A DNA stretch of 64,000 bases from Bifidobacterium bohemicum DSM 22767 (GTDB taxonomy: Bacteria; Actinomycetota; Actinomycetes; Actinomycetales; Bifidobacteriaceae). The first letter of the stretch is position 1. Each line of letters begins with the position of its first letter. The translations under genes and the position numbers were made by a program. The stretch lies in contig NZ_JGYP01000004.1 of the NCBI RefSeq assembly GCF_000741525.1, positions 26,639 through 90,638 on the forward strand. Reading direction: 5' to 3'. The notes under the pieces are model-generated. The model ran no database searches and was not told the origin of the DNA. It saw only the letters and a list, made by a program, of their open reading frames with translations. Positions 27,041-35,246 of this stretch are shown here, one piece after another.

Positions 27041-28600
27041 TCATTGCGCCCAAACGGCCGCATCCTGGTCGAACTCTCTGGGGTCGTACTCGTCATCTTC
27101 GGGCGTGGCACTGTCGAAGCCATCGTGGCCATCGGGGTTATCGATGTCGTCAACCCCGTCATTGTCGTTGGCGACGGTATCGGAATCATCCGCATCAGCA
27201 CCGCTGCCGTCGGCCCCGGTCGCTTCGTTCGCCGTCTGGCCGGGATCGTCGTCGTATGTCGACGCCTCGTCAACCACGCCGGAATCGGCCTCACCGTTGA
27301 TTTCGTCAAGCGTCTTGGAATCCAGTCCGTAATGCGGCAAAACGCGCCTGATGTAATCCGTTGCGGCGATGGTGGTAGGCACGTCGTGACCGGCCTTTTC
27401 GGCCATACGCCAACGGTTTTCGAGCACCTCATGGAAGAACTGCGCGGGTTCGATGACCATGCGGTATTTCGCCGGAATCATGCGCACCGTAGGCTCGAAC
27501 ACCTCGCGCATCCAATCGGTCGCGACGATTTCAAGCTCCTCACCGTCACGCCAGGTCGAGGCACGGTAGGCGTCGATGTCGTTCAGGAGCTGACGCGCCT
27601 GATTCTCCTTGACGTCCAGCCCCGTCAAACGAAGCAGCTTGCGGGAGGCGTAACCCGCGTCGACGACGCGGGGTCGCACCAGCACGCGCTTGCCGTCCGG
27701 CGTTCTCTTGACCTCAAGTTCGTCAACGTCGAAACCGAGGTCGTTGAGCTTGTTGACGCGCTTCTCGATCTTCCACATCTCGTCGGGGTCGAAGCGCTCC
27801 TCGTCCGTCAACGCGCCCCACAGCGAATCGTAGCGTTCAAGGAGCCGGTCGCCCACGGCGATTTCGTCCACCTCGTCCGGCAGAAGCTTGCCGGAGCTCA
27901 GATCCATCAGTTCACCGATGATGTTCGTGCGGGCCAAGTCCATGTCGTACTCGCGCTGGCCTTTGGAAAGCGTGGTGCGCAGGGCGCCCGTCTCGGCGTC
28001 GACGAGGAAGGCGGAGAATTCGTCCGCGTCGCGCAGGAACAGGACGTTGGAAAGCGAAACGTCGCCCCAGTAAAAGCCGGAGAGGTGCAGACGCACCATC
28101 AACACGGCCAGTGCGTCGATCAGACGATCCGCGGTGTCCGCACGCAGGTTTCCGGAGAAGAGAGCGCGATAGGGCAGGGAGAACCTGAGCTGTTTGGTGA
28201 CCAACATCGATTCGAGCGGTTCGCCGTCGTTGGTGTGCCGACCGGTCACCACGGCAATCGGCTCGACGGTGGGCAAGTCGAGCTTGCCCAGCTGGCGCAA
28301 CAGACCGTATTCGTGCGCGGCCACTTGCCCGGTGATCTCCTTCATCGCATAAATCTCGTCACCCACGTGCACGAATCGCACGACGTGGCGAGAGATGCCC
28401 CGCGGAAGGTTCGCCAGAAGGTCCTTGGGCCACTTCGCCAAAGGCTTCTCCCACGGCAGGGTGAACATCTTCGGGTTCGAGCTCGCGGCGGTGATTTTGA
28501 GCGCTCCGGGCTCCGGCGCGTATTTCTCGCCGTCCATCGGCATCACCGAGGTGGCGTTGACCGCGCGCGGGTCGAGATCGATGTTTCCTGTTAAATCCAT
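27041..28600 (-). CDS. DUF4032 protein with a lipopolysaccharide-kinase-like domain
   Basis: About 519 residues, no membrane segment. The N-terminal half resembles small kinases of the WaaY/Kdo-kinase type: VHVGDEIYAMKEI holds a likely ATP lysine. SGFYWGDVSLSNVLF looks like a catalytic loop with Asp and Asn, and FLVDAETG like a metal-binding Asp segment. The second half is the DUF4032 region (EWxxEV-like stretches around MIPAKYRMVIEPAQFFHEVLENRWRMAE). The last 70 residues are very acidic with many Asp and Gly. The substrate is unknown. ATG 28600 is the most likely start, with only a weak ribosome site. Confidence 0.8.
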   Translation of the reverse strand: MDLTGNIDLDPRAVNATSVMPMDGEKYAPEPGALKITAASSNPKMFTLPWEKPLAKWPKDLLANLPRGISRHVVRFVHVGDEIYAMKEITGQVAAHEYGLLRQLGKLDLPTVEPIAVVTGRHTNDGEPLESMLVTKQLRFSLPYRALFSGNLRADTADRLIDALAVLMVRLHLSGFYWGDVSLSNVLFLRDADEFSAFLVDAETGALRTTLSKGQREYDMDLARTNIIGELMDLSSGKLLPDEVDEIAVGDRLLERYDSLWGALTDEERFDPDEMWKIEKRVNKLNDLGFDVDELEVKRTPDGKRVLVRPRVVDAGYASRKLLRLTGLDVKENQARQLLNDIDAYRASTWRDGEELEIVATDWMREVFEPTVRMIPAKYRMVIEPAQFFHEVLENRWRMAEKAGHDVPTTIAATDYIRRVLPHYGLDSKTLDEINGEADSGVVDEASTYDDDPGQTANEATGADGSGADADDSDTVANDNDGVDDIDNPDGHDGFDSATPEDDEYDPREFDQDAAVWAQ

Positions 28601-28744
28601 AACCACTAATGTAGTGCCCCGCAAGGATAGCACAGACGGTTCGGAGACCGCGTCGACGCAGCCGCCGAAGCCGTGCCGTGTCCGTCCAGAAGATTTCGGC
28701 CAGCGTCCCCGATCTCTGTGGAATCGGTCTCGTATGGAACGGCG

Positions 28745-28785
28745 AAGGGCCGGCCACCCAGCACCGAGGTTGGGGGCCGGCCCTT
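28745..28785 (-). terminator. GC-rich hairpin after the MsiK-type gene
   Basis: AAGGGCCGGCC and GGCCGGCCCTT form a perfect 11-bp stem with a 19-base loop, 46 bases after the stop of the ATPase gene. No T run follows; it may be an actinobacterial hairpin-only terminator. Confidence 0.5.
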
Positions 28786-28830
28786 GGCATGATCCGTCTT
28801 ACGGCGGACCGAATGGACTGGATCAATGCA

Positions 28831-29958
28831 TCAGTTCAGGCGCATCTCAGTGGCCGGGGAGAACAGGTGCATCTTGGAAGGATCGATCTTGATCTTGACG
28901 GTGTCACCGATCTTGGGCAGCTGGCGCGGGTTCACACGAATCGTGGTCAGCTTGTTCTGGTCGGACATCGTGGCGGCGGCCTCGGCCACGGAGCCGTCGG
29001 TGATGATGTCACCGTAGATGTACCCGTCGGAGCCCAGATCCTCGACGTTCTGCACCTTCAGCGAGAAGGCGTTCGCGTCGTCGGGAGCCGCCAGGCTGGC
29101 GTCTTCGGGGCGGAAGCCGACGACGATGCAGCCCTTGTCTTCCTCGGTGAGCTTGTCGACGGCGACCGGGTCGAGATCGATGGTGTCGCTGCCGATCTTC
29201 GCCCTGCCGTTAACCACCGGGTGCGTATTGATGTTCATCGACGGCGAACCAATGAAGCCTGCCACGAAGACGTTGGCGGGCTTGTCGTAGAGCTCGGTCG
29301 GGGCGCCGACCTGTTGCAGTATGCCGAGCTTGATGACGGCGATGCGGTCGCCCATCGTCAGAGCCTCGGTCTGATCGTGGGTCACGTACAGGGTGGTGAC
29401 GCCGAGCTGACGCTGCAAAGCCGCGATCTGCGTACGGGTCTGCACGCGGAGCTTCGCGTCCAAGTTGGACAACGGCTCATCCATCAGGAAGACCTTCGGC
29501 TTACGGACGATTGCGCGGCCCATGGCCACACGCTGACGCTGGCCACCGGACAGAGCCTTGGGCTTACGGTCGAGGAACTCGGTCAGATCGAGAATCTTCG
29601 CGGCCTCTTCGACGCGCTTGCGGATCTCCGCCTTCGGGGTGCCCGCGATCTTGAGGGCGAAGCCCATGTTGTCGGCGACCGTCATGTGCGGGTAGAGGGC
29701 GTAGTTCTGGAAGACCATTGCAATATCACGGTCTTTCGGCTGCATCGTGGTGACGTCTTTATCGCCGATGAAAATCTTGCCTTTGTTGACTTCCTCAAGA
29801 CCGGCGAGCATACGCAACGTGGTCGACTTGCCGCAGCCGGAGGGGCCGACGAGCACCAGAAACTCACCATCCTGGATATCCAGGTTCAGATCAGAGACCG
29901 ACGGCTCCGTATTGCCCGGGTAAATGCGAGTGACATGGTCGAATACGACTTTTGCCAT
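28831..29958 (-). CDS. msiK: sugar ABC transporter ATPase, MsiK/UgpC/MalK type (orphan)
   Basis: Cytoplasmic ATPase that drives CUT1 importers. It has 375 residues: Walker A GPSGCGKST, Q-loop MVFQNYALYPHM, signature LSGGQRQRVAMGRA, Walker B VFLMDEPLSNLD, H-loop YVTHDQTEA, then the C-terminal regulatory (TOBE) domain with VVGFRPEDASL. A good Shine-Dalgarno sequence (AAAGGA) precedes ATG 29958. No permease or binding protein is next to it. Both CUT1 importers in this window lack an ATPase, so it is the natural shared subunit, as MsiK is in Streptomyces. Confidence 0.93.
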   Translation of the reverse strand: MAKVVFDHVTRIYPGNTEPSVSDLNLDIQDGEFLVLVGPSGCGKSTTLRMLAGLEEVNKGKIFIGDKDVTTMQPKDRDIAMVFQNYALYPHMTVADNMGFALKIAGTPKAEIRKRVEEAAKILDLTEFLDRKPKALSGGQRQRVAMGRAIVRKPKVFLMDEPLSNLDAKLRVQTRTQIAALQRQLGVTTLYVTHDQTEALTMGDRIAVIKLGILQQVGAPTELYDKPANVFVAGFIGSPSMNINTHPVVNGRAKIGSDTIDLDPVAVDKLTEEDKGCIVVGFRPEDASLAAPDDANAFSLKVQNVEDLGSDGYIYGDIITDGSVAEAAATMSDQNKLTTIRVNPRQLPKIGDTVKIKIDPSKMHLFSPATEMRLN

Positions 29959-30106
29959 AATAATTATCCTTTCATCGGCAGGTACGTGCCGAACGATCCG
30001 AGTGAAGGGGGTTTCACCTGCATCCTTGCGCCAACTTCGGCACGCAGGTTTGCAGCGTTGCTATTCAATTGTGGTCATCGAAGGACTCTCTATCGACAAC
30101 TAGTAA

Positions 30107-30241
30107 TTCACTATACACGCCCACGAACCCGCCACGCCCGAATTTGTCGAGGACACCGACCCCCTGGCGGCCCGCCGAGATGCCCACTGGACCATGCGAC
30201 TGAACCGGCGAGGCCCAAGACGGGCCCACTTCGACGAATAA
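30107..30241 (+). pseudogene. possible C-terminal gene relic, unrecognised
   Basis: After a stop at 30104 one plus-strand frame reads HEPATPEFVEDTDPLAARRD then AHWTMRLNRRGPRRAHFDE and stops at 30241. It looks protein-like but has no start or ribosome site and lies in the leader of the ATPase gene on the other strand. I do not recognise a family, and it may be chance. Apart from this and the terminator next to it, 29959-30305 is leader sequence; TATAGT at 30110-30115 on the minus strand is a possible -10 box for the ATPase gene. Confidence 0.25.
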
Positions 30242-30282
30242 GGGCCTGATCGGGACCCAACACCACAGTCCGATCAGACCCT
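30241..30282 (-). terminator. hairpin after the amino-acid-binding protein gene
   Basis: An imperfect stem of about 15 pairs (30241-30256 with 30268-30282, with one mismatch and a bulge) lies 24 bases after the stop codon on the minus strand. There is only a short TTATT after it. Confidence 0.5.
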
Positions 30283-30305
30283 AACCCGAAAACCTAGGAA
30301 GCCAC

Positions 30306-31223
30306 TCAGATCTTTCCACCCTCCACAACGATGTCGTCGGGGTTGGAACTATCGCCGTAGACCGGCTTCAGGGTCTCGTCATAGTCCTTGTGGAAGAACC
30401 GCTCCTTGCCAAGCCTGTCGATCTCCCCATTGATATAGTCAAGCAGGGGCTTGTTGCCTTTCTGCACGGCCGCGGCGATCGGCTGTTCCTCGCCCAGCCT
30501 CGTGATGCCCACCGTGAAGCCCTTATTGGCCTTCGCCCACGCGAGGACCTCGGTGTTGTCGGTGCTGAAGGCGTCGCCGCGTCCGTCCAAAAGCGCGTTG
30601 TAAGCGTCAGCATACTGGTCGTACTTCTGCAACTTGATATCCGGATACTTCGCGAAATACGGTTCGGCCGTGGTGCCCTTGGCGACGATCAGGGTCTTGC
30701 CCTTGAGCTCGTCCATACTCTTGATCGGCCTGGACTCGGGCGAGACGACGCCGAGAGCCACCTTCATGTACGGCTTGGCGAAATCGACCTTCTGTCTGCG
30801 CTCGTCGGTCACGGTGAAATTCGCGAGGGTGATGTCCACCTTGTTGCTGGTCAACACGTCCACACGGGCCGCCGCGTCAACGGGCGTATACTCCGCCTTG
30901 ACGCCGAGATCCTTCGCGAGACGCTCGGCGAAAACGATGTCATAGCCTTGGTTCCTGCCGTCCTTGTCGACATAGCCGAAGGGCGCCTTGTCCGAGAAGA
31001 CGGCCACCTTGAGCTTGCCGGACTTCTTGATCTCATCCAGAGTACGGGCGGTGTGCCCTTTGCCCGATGAAGATGCGGAAGAGCCGTTCCTGCTGTCGTC
31101 GCTGGGCGTGGCACCGGACGGGCCGCACGCCGCCAACCCGGCCAACATCGCCAACGCGGCCGCCCCGGCCGTCGCGGCTTTTGCCACTGACTTCAATACA
31201 TTCGTTGTCGCGTTTAACGTCAT
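30306..31223 (-). CDS. amino-acid-binding lipoprotein, family 3 (cysteine/cystine-like)
   Basis: Binding component of a polar amino-acid importer, 305 residues. A signal sequence ends in lipobox MLAGLAAC. The mature domain has LKVAVFSDKAPFGYVDKDG, DITLANFTVTDERRQKVDFAKPYM and LIVAKGTTAEPYF. The ANFTVTxER...VDFAxPYM pattern is that of the CjaA/PEB1-like group that includes cysteine and aspartate/glutamate binders; cystine or cysteine is my best guess. AGAAGG lies ten bases before ATG 31223. It follows the ATPase and permease genes after a 464-base gap and probably has its own promoter. Confidence 0.9.
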   Translation of the reverse strand: MTLNATTNVLKSVAKAATAGAAALAMLAGLAACGPSGATPSDDSRNGSSASSSGKGHTARTLDEIKKSGKLKVAVFSDKAPFGYVDKDGRNQGYDIVFAERLAKDLGVKAEYTPVDAAARVDVLTSNKVDITLANFTVTDERRQKVDFAKPYMKVALGVVSPESRPIKSMDELKGKTLIVAKGTTAEPYFAKYPDIKLQKYDQYADAYNALLDGRGDAFSTDNTEVLAWAKANKGFTVGITRLGEEQPIAAAVQKGNKPLLDYINGEIDRLGKERFFHKDYDETLKPVYGDSSNPDDIVVEGGKI

Positions 31224-31647
31224 AATTATTGTTCCTTCTGATTATTGCTACGTGTTCGTTATCGATCAATATGCAAAACGGTTGTTAAAAAGGCATGGAC
31301 GGGAGCCGACACCGCCATACCGCAGTTGCGCCAACCGCCTAGCCGGTTCACGCGCCTTGAATCGCACAAATTCCATTGCATCGCACGCCGTTCGATGGAT
31401 GAACGGCCGTCGTGATCACCGATCAATGAAGAGGGGAGGTCATGTGTTGACATCGCCTGACCTGTGCTACGCGGCGCATTCGGCCCGAAACCCATACGTT
31501 TAACCTGATACGGTTCATCATCTCAACCTCCCTTTCCGTTTCAAGGACTCTTTACTGTGTTTTGATTCTCATTCCGTAGGCGCTTCTGCACCACCACACA
31601 CCACCAAGACCGAGAATGGAGGAATGGGCTCGATGCCAATGCCGGTT

Positions 31648-31670
31648 TTTCGACGGCCACCCCGTCGAAA
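31648..31670 (-). terminator. hairpin after the amino-acid ATPase gene
   Basis: TTTCGACGG and CCGTCGAAA form a perfect 9-bp stem with a five-base loop, 18 bases after the stop of the ATPase gene. The rest of 31224-31647 appears to be promoter and leader for the binding-protein gene; no gene or clear promoter was recognised there. Confidence 0.5.
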
Positions 31671-31687
31671 CGTCCACCAAACTAAAA

Positions 31688-32551
31688 TCACGATTGTCGT
31701 TGACCCCTATCATACGTAAATGTGGCCAAGAATTGCTGCGCACGTTCAGTATGCGGGTGGTCGAAGAATTCCTGCGGATGATCCGACTCCTCCACGATGC
31801 TCCCGTTCGCAAGCAAGACCACATGATCGGCCACGGCGCGGGCGAAAGCCATTTCATGCGTGACGATGAGCATGGTCTGTCCGCTATTGGCCAATTCGAG
31901 AATGACGTCCAGCACCTCGCGCACCATCTCCGGGTCGAGCGCGGCGGTCACCTCATCGAACAGCATGACCTGAGGGTGCTCGATCAGCGCGCGGCAAATC
32001 GCAACGCGCTGGCGCTGGCCGCCGGAGAGCTCGTGCGGCCAGGCGTCCTTACGGTCCGCCAGCCCCACCCGCTCAAGCAGCCGCAATGCCTCGGCCTGCA
32101 CGGAGGCCTTATCGCGTTTCTGCACAAGCACGGGAGCGAGCATGATGTTGCCGAGCACGGTCTTGTTGGGAAACAGATCGTAGCTTTGGAACACCATGCC
32201 GACCTTGGTGGAATCAGACGCGCTGGCGGAGCGCAGCTTGCCGGCGCTTTGCGCCTGTCGCAACAGCTCACCGCCCATCGTAATCTCACCGCCCTGAATT
32301 GGCTCAAGGCCCGCAATGGTGCGCAACAGCGTCGATTTGCCCGATCCCGAGGGGCCGAGAATAACGAAAACCTGACCGGCCGGAACATCGAACGAAATAT
32401 CGTTCAGCACCGGAGCAGAGGCGTTGTCGTACTGTTTTACCAAATGTCGCACGCTCAGCGCCGCGCCTTGTGCGGTCACGGCTGGATGCTCCGCCGCGCC
32501 AGCGACGCCAAGCGACGCCGAACCGGTCGTGGTCGCATTGATGTCAGTCAT
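31688..32551 (-). CDS. polar amino-acid ABC transporter ATPase (GlnQ family)
   Basis: A 287-residue ATPase energising the adjacent permeases. Walker A is GPSGSGKST, Q-loop VFQSYDLFPN, signature LSGGQRQRVAICRAL, Walker B VMLFDEVTAALDPE, H-loop IVTHEMAFA. About 35 residues rich in Ala and Thr precede the family domain. ATG 32551 has GAGGTGG upstream; it overlaps the stop of the preceding permease gene by eight bases, so translation is probably coupled. Confidence 0.93.
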   Translation of the reverse strand: MTDINATTTGSASLGVAGAAEHPAVTAQGAALSVRHLVKQYDNASAPVLNDISFDVPAGQVFVILGPSGSGKSTLLRTIAGLEPIQGGEITMGGELLRQAQSAGKLRSASASDSTKVGMVFQSYDLFPNKTVLGNIMLAPVLVQKRDKASVQAEALRLLERVGLADRKDAWPHELSGGQRQRVAICRALIEHPQVMLFDEVTAALDPEMVREVLDVILELANSGQTMLIVTHEMAFARAVADHVVLLANGSIVEESDHPQEFFDHPHTERAQQFLATFTYDRGQRQS

Positions 32552-33218
32552 GTGCCCACCTCTTTTCAAGCCTTCTGGCCACTATCGAAAGCGGCCAGCA
32601 CACGATAAAGTACATAAGGAAGATAACGGCGTAAATCCACAACGTGGCATCGGGATATTGGAAACGGTTCGCGTCGATGATCTGCTGACCGACCTTGATG
32701 ACCTCGACCACTCCCAGCAGCGTGGCCAGCGAAGTGGTCTTGACGATGCGCGTGACGAGGTTGACGCTCGCCGGCAACAGGCGGCGCAACGCCTGCGGCA
32801 GAATCACACGGGTAAAGGTCTGCCATGAGTTCAAGCCGAGCACCTTTGCGGATTCATATTGCGTCCGAGGAATGGACTCCAACGCGCCGCGCACCAGGTC
32901 GCCCAGTTCCGCCGCACCCCAGAGCACGAAGACAAGCACGCACGCACCTGTCGCGTCGAGGTTCCAGTCGAAGGCCTGCGCAAAGCCGTAAAAGGCGATA
33001 AACAGGAGCGCCAGCTGCGGCATGATCCGAATGAAATCAAGATACACACGCATGATCACACGAACAGCCGGATTCTTAAGGGTCATCAGCCAACCGACAA
33101 GCAGACCGAGGGGCAGCGCGAGCAACACGGAGGCGCCGGCGATCCACACGGTGACCCAAAGGCCTTGCAACAGACGCGGGAAGACGCCCGGCTGCAACAG
33201 TATCTCAGCGCCGCGCAT
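32544..33218 (-). CDS. polar amino-acid ABC transporter permease (HisM/GlnP type), second
   Basis: A 224-residue permease with about five hydrophobic segments and the family loop TQYESAKVLGLNSWQTFTRVILPQALRRLLP. GAGGAGG lies seven bases before ATG 33218, inside the end of the preceding permease gene (14-base overlap). The pair probably forms a heterodimeric channel. Confidence 0.92.
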   Translation of the reverse strand: MRGAEILLQPGVFPRLLQGLWVTVWIAGASVLLALPLGLLVGWLMTLKNPAVRVIMRVYLDFIRIMPQLALLFIAFYGFAQAFDWNLDATGACVLVFVLWGAAELGDLVRGALESIPRTQYESAKVLGLNSWQTFTRVILPQALRRLLPASVNLVTRIVKTTSLATLLGVVEVIKVGQQIIDANRFQYPDATLWIYAVIFLMYFIVCWPLSIVARRLEKRWAHD

Positions 33219-33858
33219 AGTCGAACCTCCTCTCAAGCACCGTACCGACGATCGAGATCGGCAGCAGAATCACCAGATATGTGATGACGAGCAACGTCAA
33301 TGACTCGTAGGTGTCGTACGTCTGCCCCATCAGGTCCTTGGTCACATACATCACGTCCGCAAGCGCGATGGCCGAAACCACCGACGACTCCTTGACCAGG
33401 AAGATAACGTTGGCCACCACCGCCGGAATGGCCGTGGAGAGGGCCTGCGGCACGGTGACATGCAGGAACGTCTGCACGGGGCTGAAGCCCAGCACCCGCG
33501 CGGATTCGAGCTGAACGCGCGGCACCGCCTCGAAGCCGCCGCGCAACGCCTCGGTCATGTACGACCCGCCGAGAAACGCGAGCCCCACGATCGCGCAGGT
33601 CTCAGCCGACCAGGAGACGCCGAGCTTCGGCAACCCGAAATAAAGGAAGTAGAGCTGGACGAGAAGCGGCGTGTTACGCGAAAGTTCGACATAGGCGCGC
33701 ACGATCTGCCGGGCCACGGGCACATTCGCCATCTGAACGGCCACGCAGATGAGTCCTAGGACCAGGCTGAGCACCAGACCGAAAAACGATATGAATACGG
33801 TCATGTAGGCGGCGTTGACAAAATACGGGGCATAGTGCATCATGAAACCGAAATCCAT
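33205..33858 (-). CDS. polar amino-acid ABC transporter permease (HisM/GlnP type), first
   Basis: A 217-residue permease, first gene of the amino-acid importer operon. Hydrophobic segments near residues 12-40, 60-80, 85-110 and 180-205, ELSRNTPLLVQLYFLYFGLP, and the loop VQLESARVLGFSPVQTFLHVTVPQAL identify the family. AAAGGAGAGGG precedes ATG 33858. Confidence 0.92.
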   Translation of the reverse strand: MDFGFMMHYAPYFVNAAYMTVFISFFGLVLSLVLGLICVAVQMANVPVARQIVRAYVELSRNTPLLVQLYFLYFGLPKLGVSWSAETCAIVGLAFLGGSYMTEALRGGFEAVPRVQLESARVLGFSPVQTFLHVTVPQALSTAIPAVVANVIFLVKESSVVSAIALADVMYVTKDLMGQTYDTYESLTLLVITYLVILLPISIVGTVLERRFDYARR

Positions 33859-34407
33859 GCCCTCTCCTTTCCGTTCAACGCTCGTTCCAGCCAGACAGAC
33901 CCAAGGTTCCCGATGTCGGCAACGGACGGATGCAACGCTTACCGCCCACCGAACCGAAGCGCCCGCCGAACGGCATGCGCCAACGATCCACGACTGTTTA
34001 AGACTTACGTGACGACCCTACCAAACCGACCAAAGGCCGCCAATAACATCCTCACGTGCCATGTTAGACGGAAAAAGCGGGGAAAACAGGCACTATGCCC
34101 TACGAATAACGAATAAGCCGTTATAAAAACCATAAAACACAGTGCTTATGGATCGACAAGCATTCCCTGAGCCGCAGATTATCAACATTTACGGCGGCTC
34201 AGGCGGACATGGAACGACACGCACGAAGCCGTGTGAGATACAGCCCACAGTCGCGGCTCGCCTATCAGGCCGGTGACTTATCATTGTAAAGGACATACAC
34301 CACACGCCCCGCACGTCGCGAACGGACCTGGGCACGGACGAAAACGGGGGCATGCGGCTTGTCGAGTGATGCGCTCCGCACCACACGAACGGCTGAAAGG
34401 CGGGGAC
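33859..34407. other. 549-base divergent intergenic region
   Basis: The region separates the amino-acid importer operon (minus) from the two-component system (plus). It holds an AT-rich core (about 34085-34145) with the direct repeat CGAATAACGAATAA and the small inverted repeat CCATAA/TTATGG. No gene or confident promoter was found; plus-strand frames here are probably chance. Confidence 0.5.
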
Positions 34408-35127
34408 ATGCATACCATACGGTTGGCGGTGGTCGAGGACGAACCAGCCGCATGCCGGCATATCCTCGACTACCTCGACCGCTACCAGCACGAGAACGAC
34501 GTGAAGTTCACGGTCTCCACCTTCGACGACGGCGAGAAGATCGTAGAGAACTACCGGCCGATCTACGACATTCTTCTGCTCGACATCGAAATGAAGCACA
34601 TGGACGGCATGGAGGCGGCCCGACGAATCCGCAAACTGGACGAGGGCGTGGTCATCGTCTTCATCACCAACGCGTCGCAATATGCGATCAACGGCTACGA
34701 GGTGCAGGCGCTCTCCTACCTGTTGAAACCGGTACCCTACTTCGATTTCAGCCATGAACTGACGCGTTCGGTGCAAATGGTGCAACAGCGCACCGACGAA
34801 TCGATGCTCTTTGAGATCGGCACCCAACGCACACGCGTCGAACTCAAGTCCATCCTTTATATCGAATCAATACGTCATACAATCATTGTACACACGGTCA
34901 ACGGCAAAATCTCGATCACCTCAACCCTGAAGGAGCTCGAGGAACAGCTCGGCGGGCACGATTTCTTCCGTTCGAACTCCTGCTATCTGGTCAACCTCTA
35001 CCACGTGGCCGGCGTGGAGGGTCAGGACTGCGTGATGGACAACGGCGAGCGCCTCAAAATCAGCAGACCTCGTAAAAAAGGGTTCATGACGGCTTTGGCG
35101 AACTGCATCAACGGTGGGCGACAATGA
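34408..35127 (+). CDS. response regulator, LytTR family (AgrA/LytR-like)
   Basis: A 239-residue DNA-binding regulator. The receiver domain (1 to about 125) has acidic pocket residues VVEDEP, the phosphorylated Asp in LLLDIEMKHMDGMEAA near residue 59, and Lys in YLLKPV. A LytTR domain (about 140-239) carries ILYIESIRHTIIVHT and FFRSNSCYLVNL, with SRPRKKGF at the end. GGCGGGG lies just before ATG 34408. The gene is followed by a small reading frame and the sensor kinase with four-base ATGA overlaps. Targets are unknown. Confidence 0.93.
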   Translation: MHTIRLAVVEDEPAACRHILDYLDRYQHENDVKFTVSTFDDGEKIVENYRPIYDILLLDIEMKHMDGMEAARRIRKLDEGVVIVFITNASQYAINGYEVQALSYLLKPVPYFDFSHELTRSVQMVQQRTDESMLFEIGTQRTRVELKSILYIESIRHTIIVHTVNGKISITSTLKELEEQLGGHDFFRSNSCYLVNLYHVAGVEGQDCVMDNGERLKISRPRKKGFMTALANCINGGRQ

Positions 35128-35246
35128 AGGCGGCGGATCCGGTGTGCACGGGCGGAACGTCACGCAACGCGGACGAAATCGAGGAGAACCGCAGGCTTCG
35201 TCGCCGGGCGAGCCATGAACGCGGTTTGGGAAGCGGGGTGCGATGA
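35124..35246 (+). CDS. 40-residue reading frame between regulator and kinase
   Basis: ATG 35124 overlaps the stop of the response regulator gene (ATGA), and its own stop TGA at 35244-35246 overlaps the ATG of the kinase gene in the same way. The peptide begins MKAADPVCTGGTSRNADEIE and is then very basic (RRLRRRASHERG). It has no signal or membrane segment and one Cys. The frame may code for a small protein, or serve only to carry ribosomes from one gene to the next. Neither the composition nor the position of Cys fits a classical AgrD pheromone precursor well. Confidence 0.4.
   Translation: MKAADPVCTGGTSRNADEIEENRRLRRRASHERGLGSGVR

Noticed and set aside
27088..28594. Long plus-strand frame (546 codons from 26954)
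   Set aside because: Antisense to the DUF4032 gene; composition is typical of a codon-shadow frame.
35124..35246. AgrD-type pheromone precursor between LytTR regulator and kinase
   Set aside because: No amphipathic leader or acidic tail, Cys is near the N-terminus, the C-terminal half is Arg-rich, and no AgrB-like peptidase is nearby.
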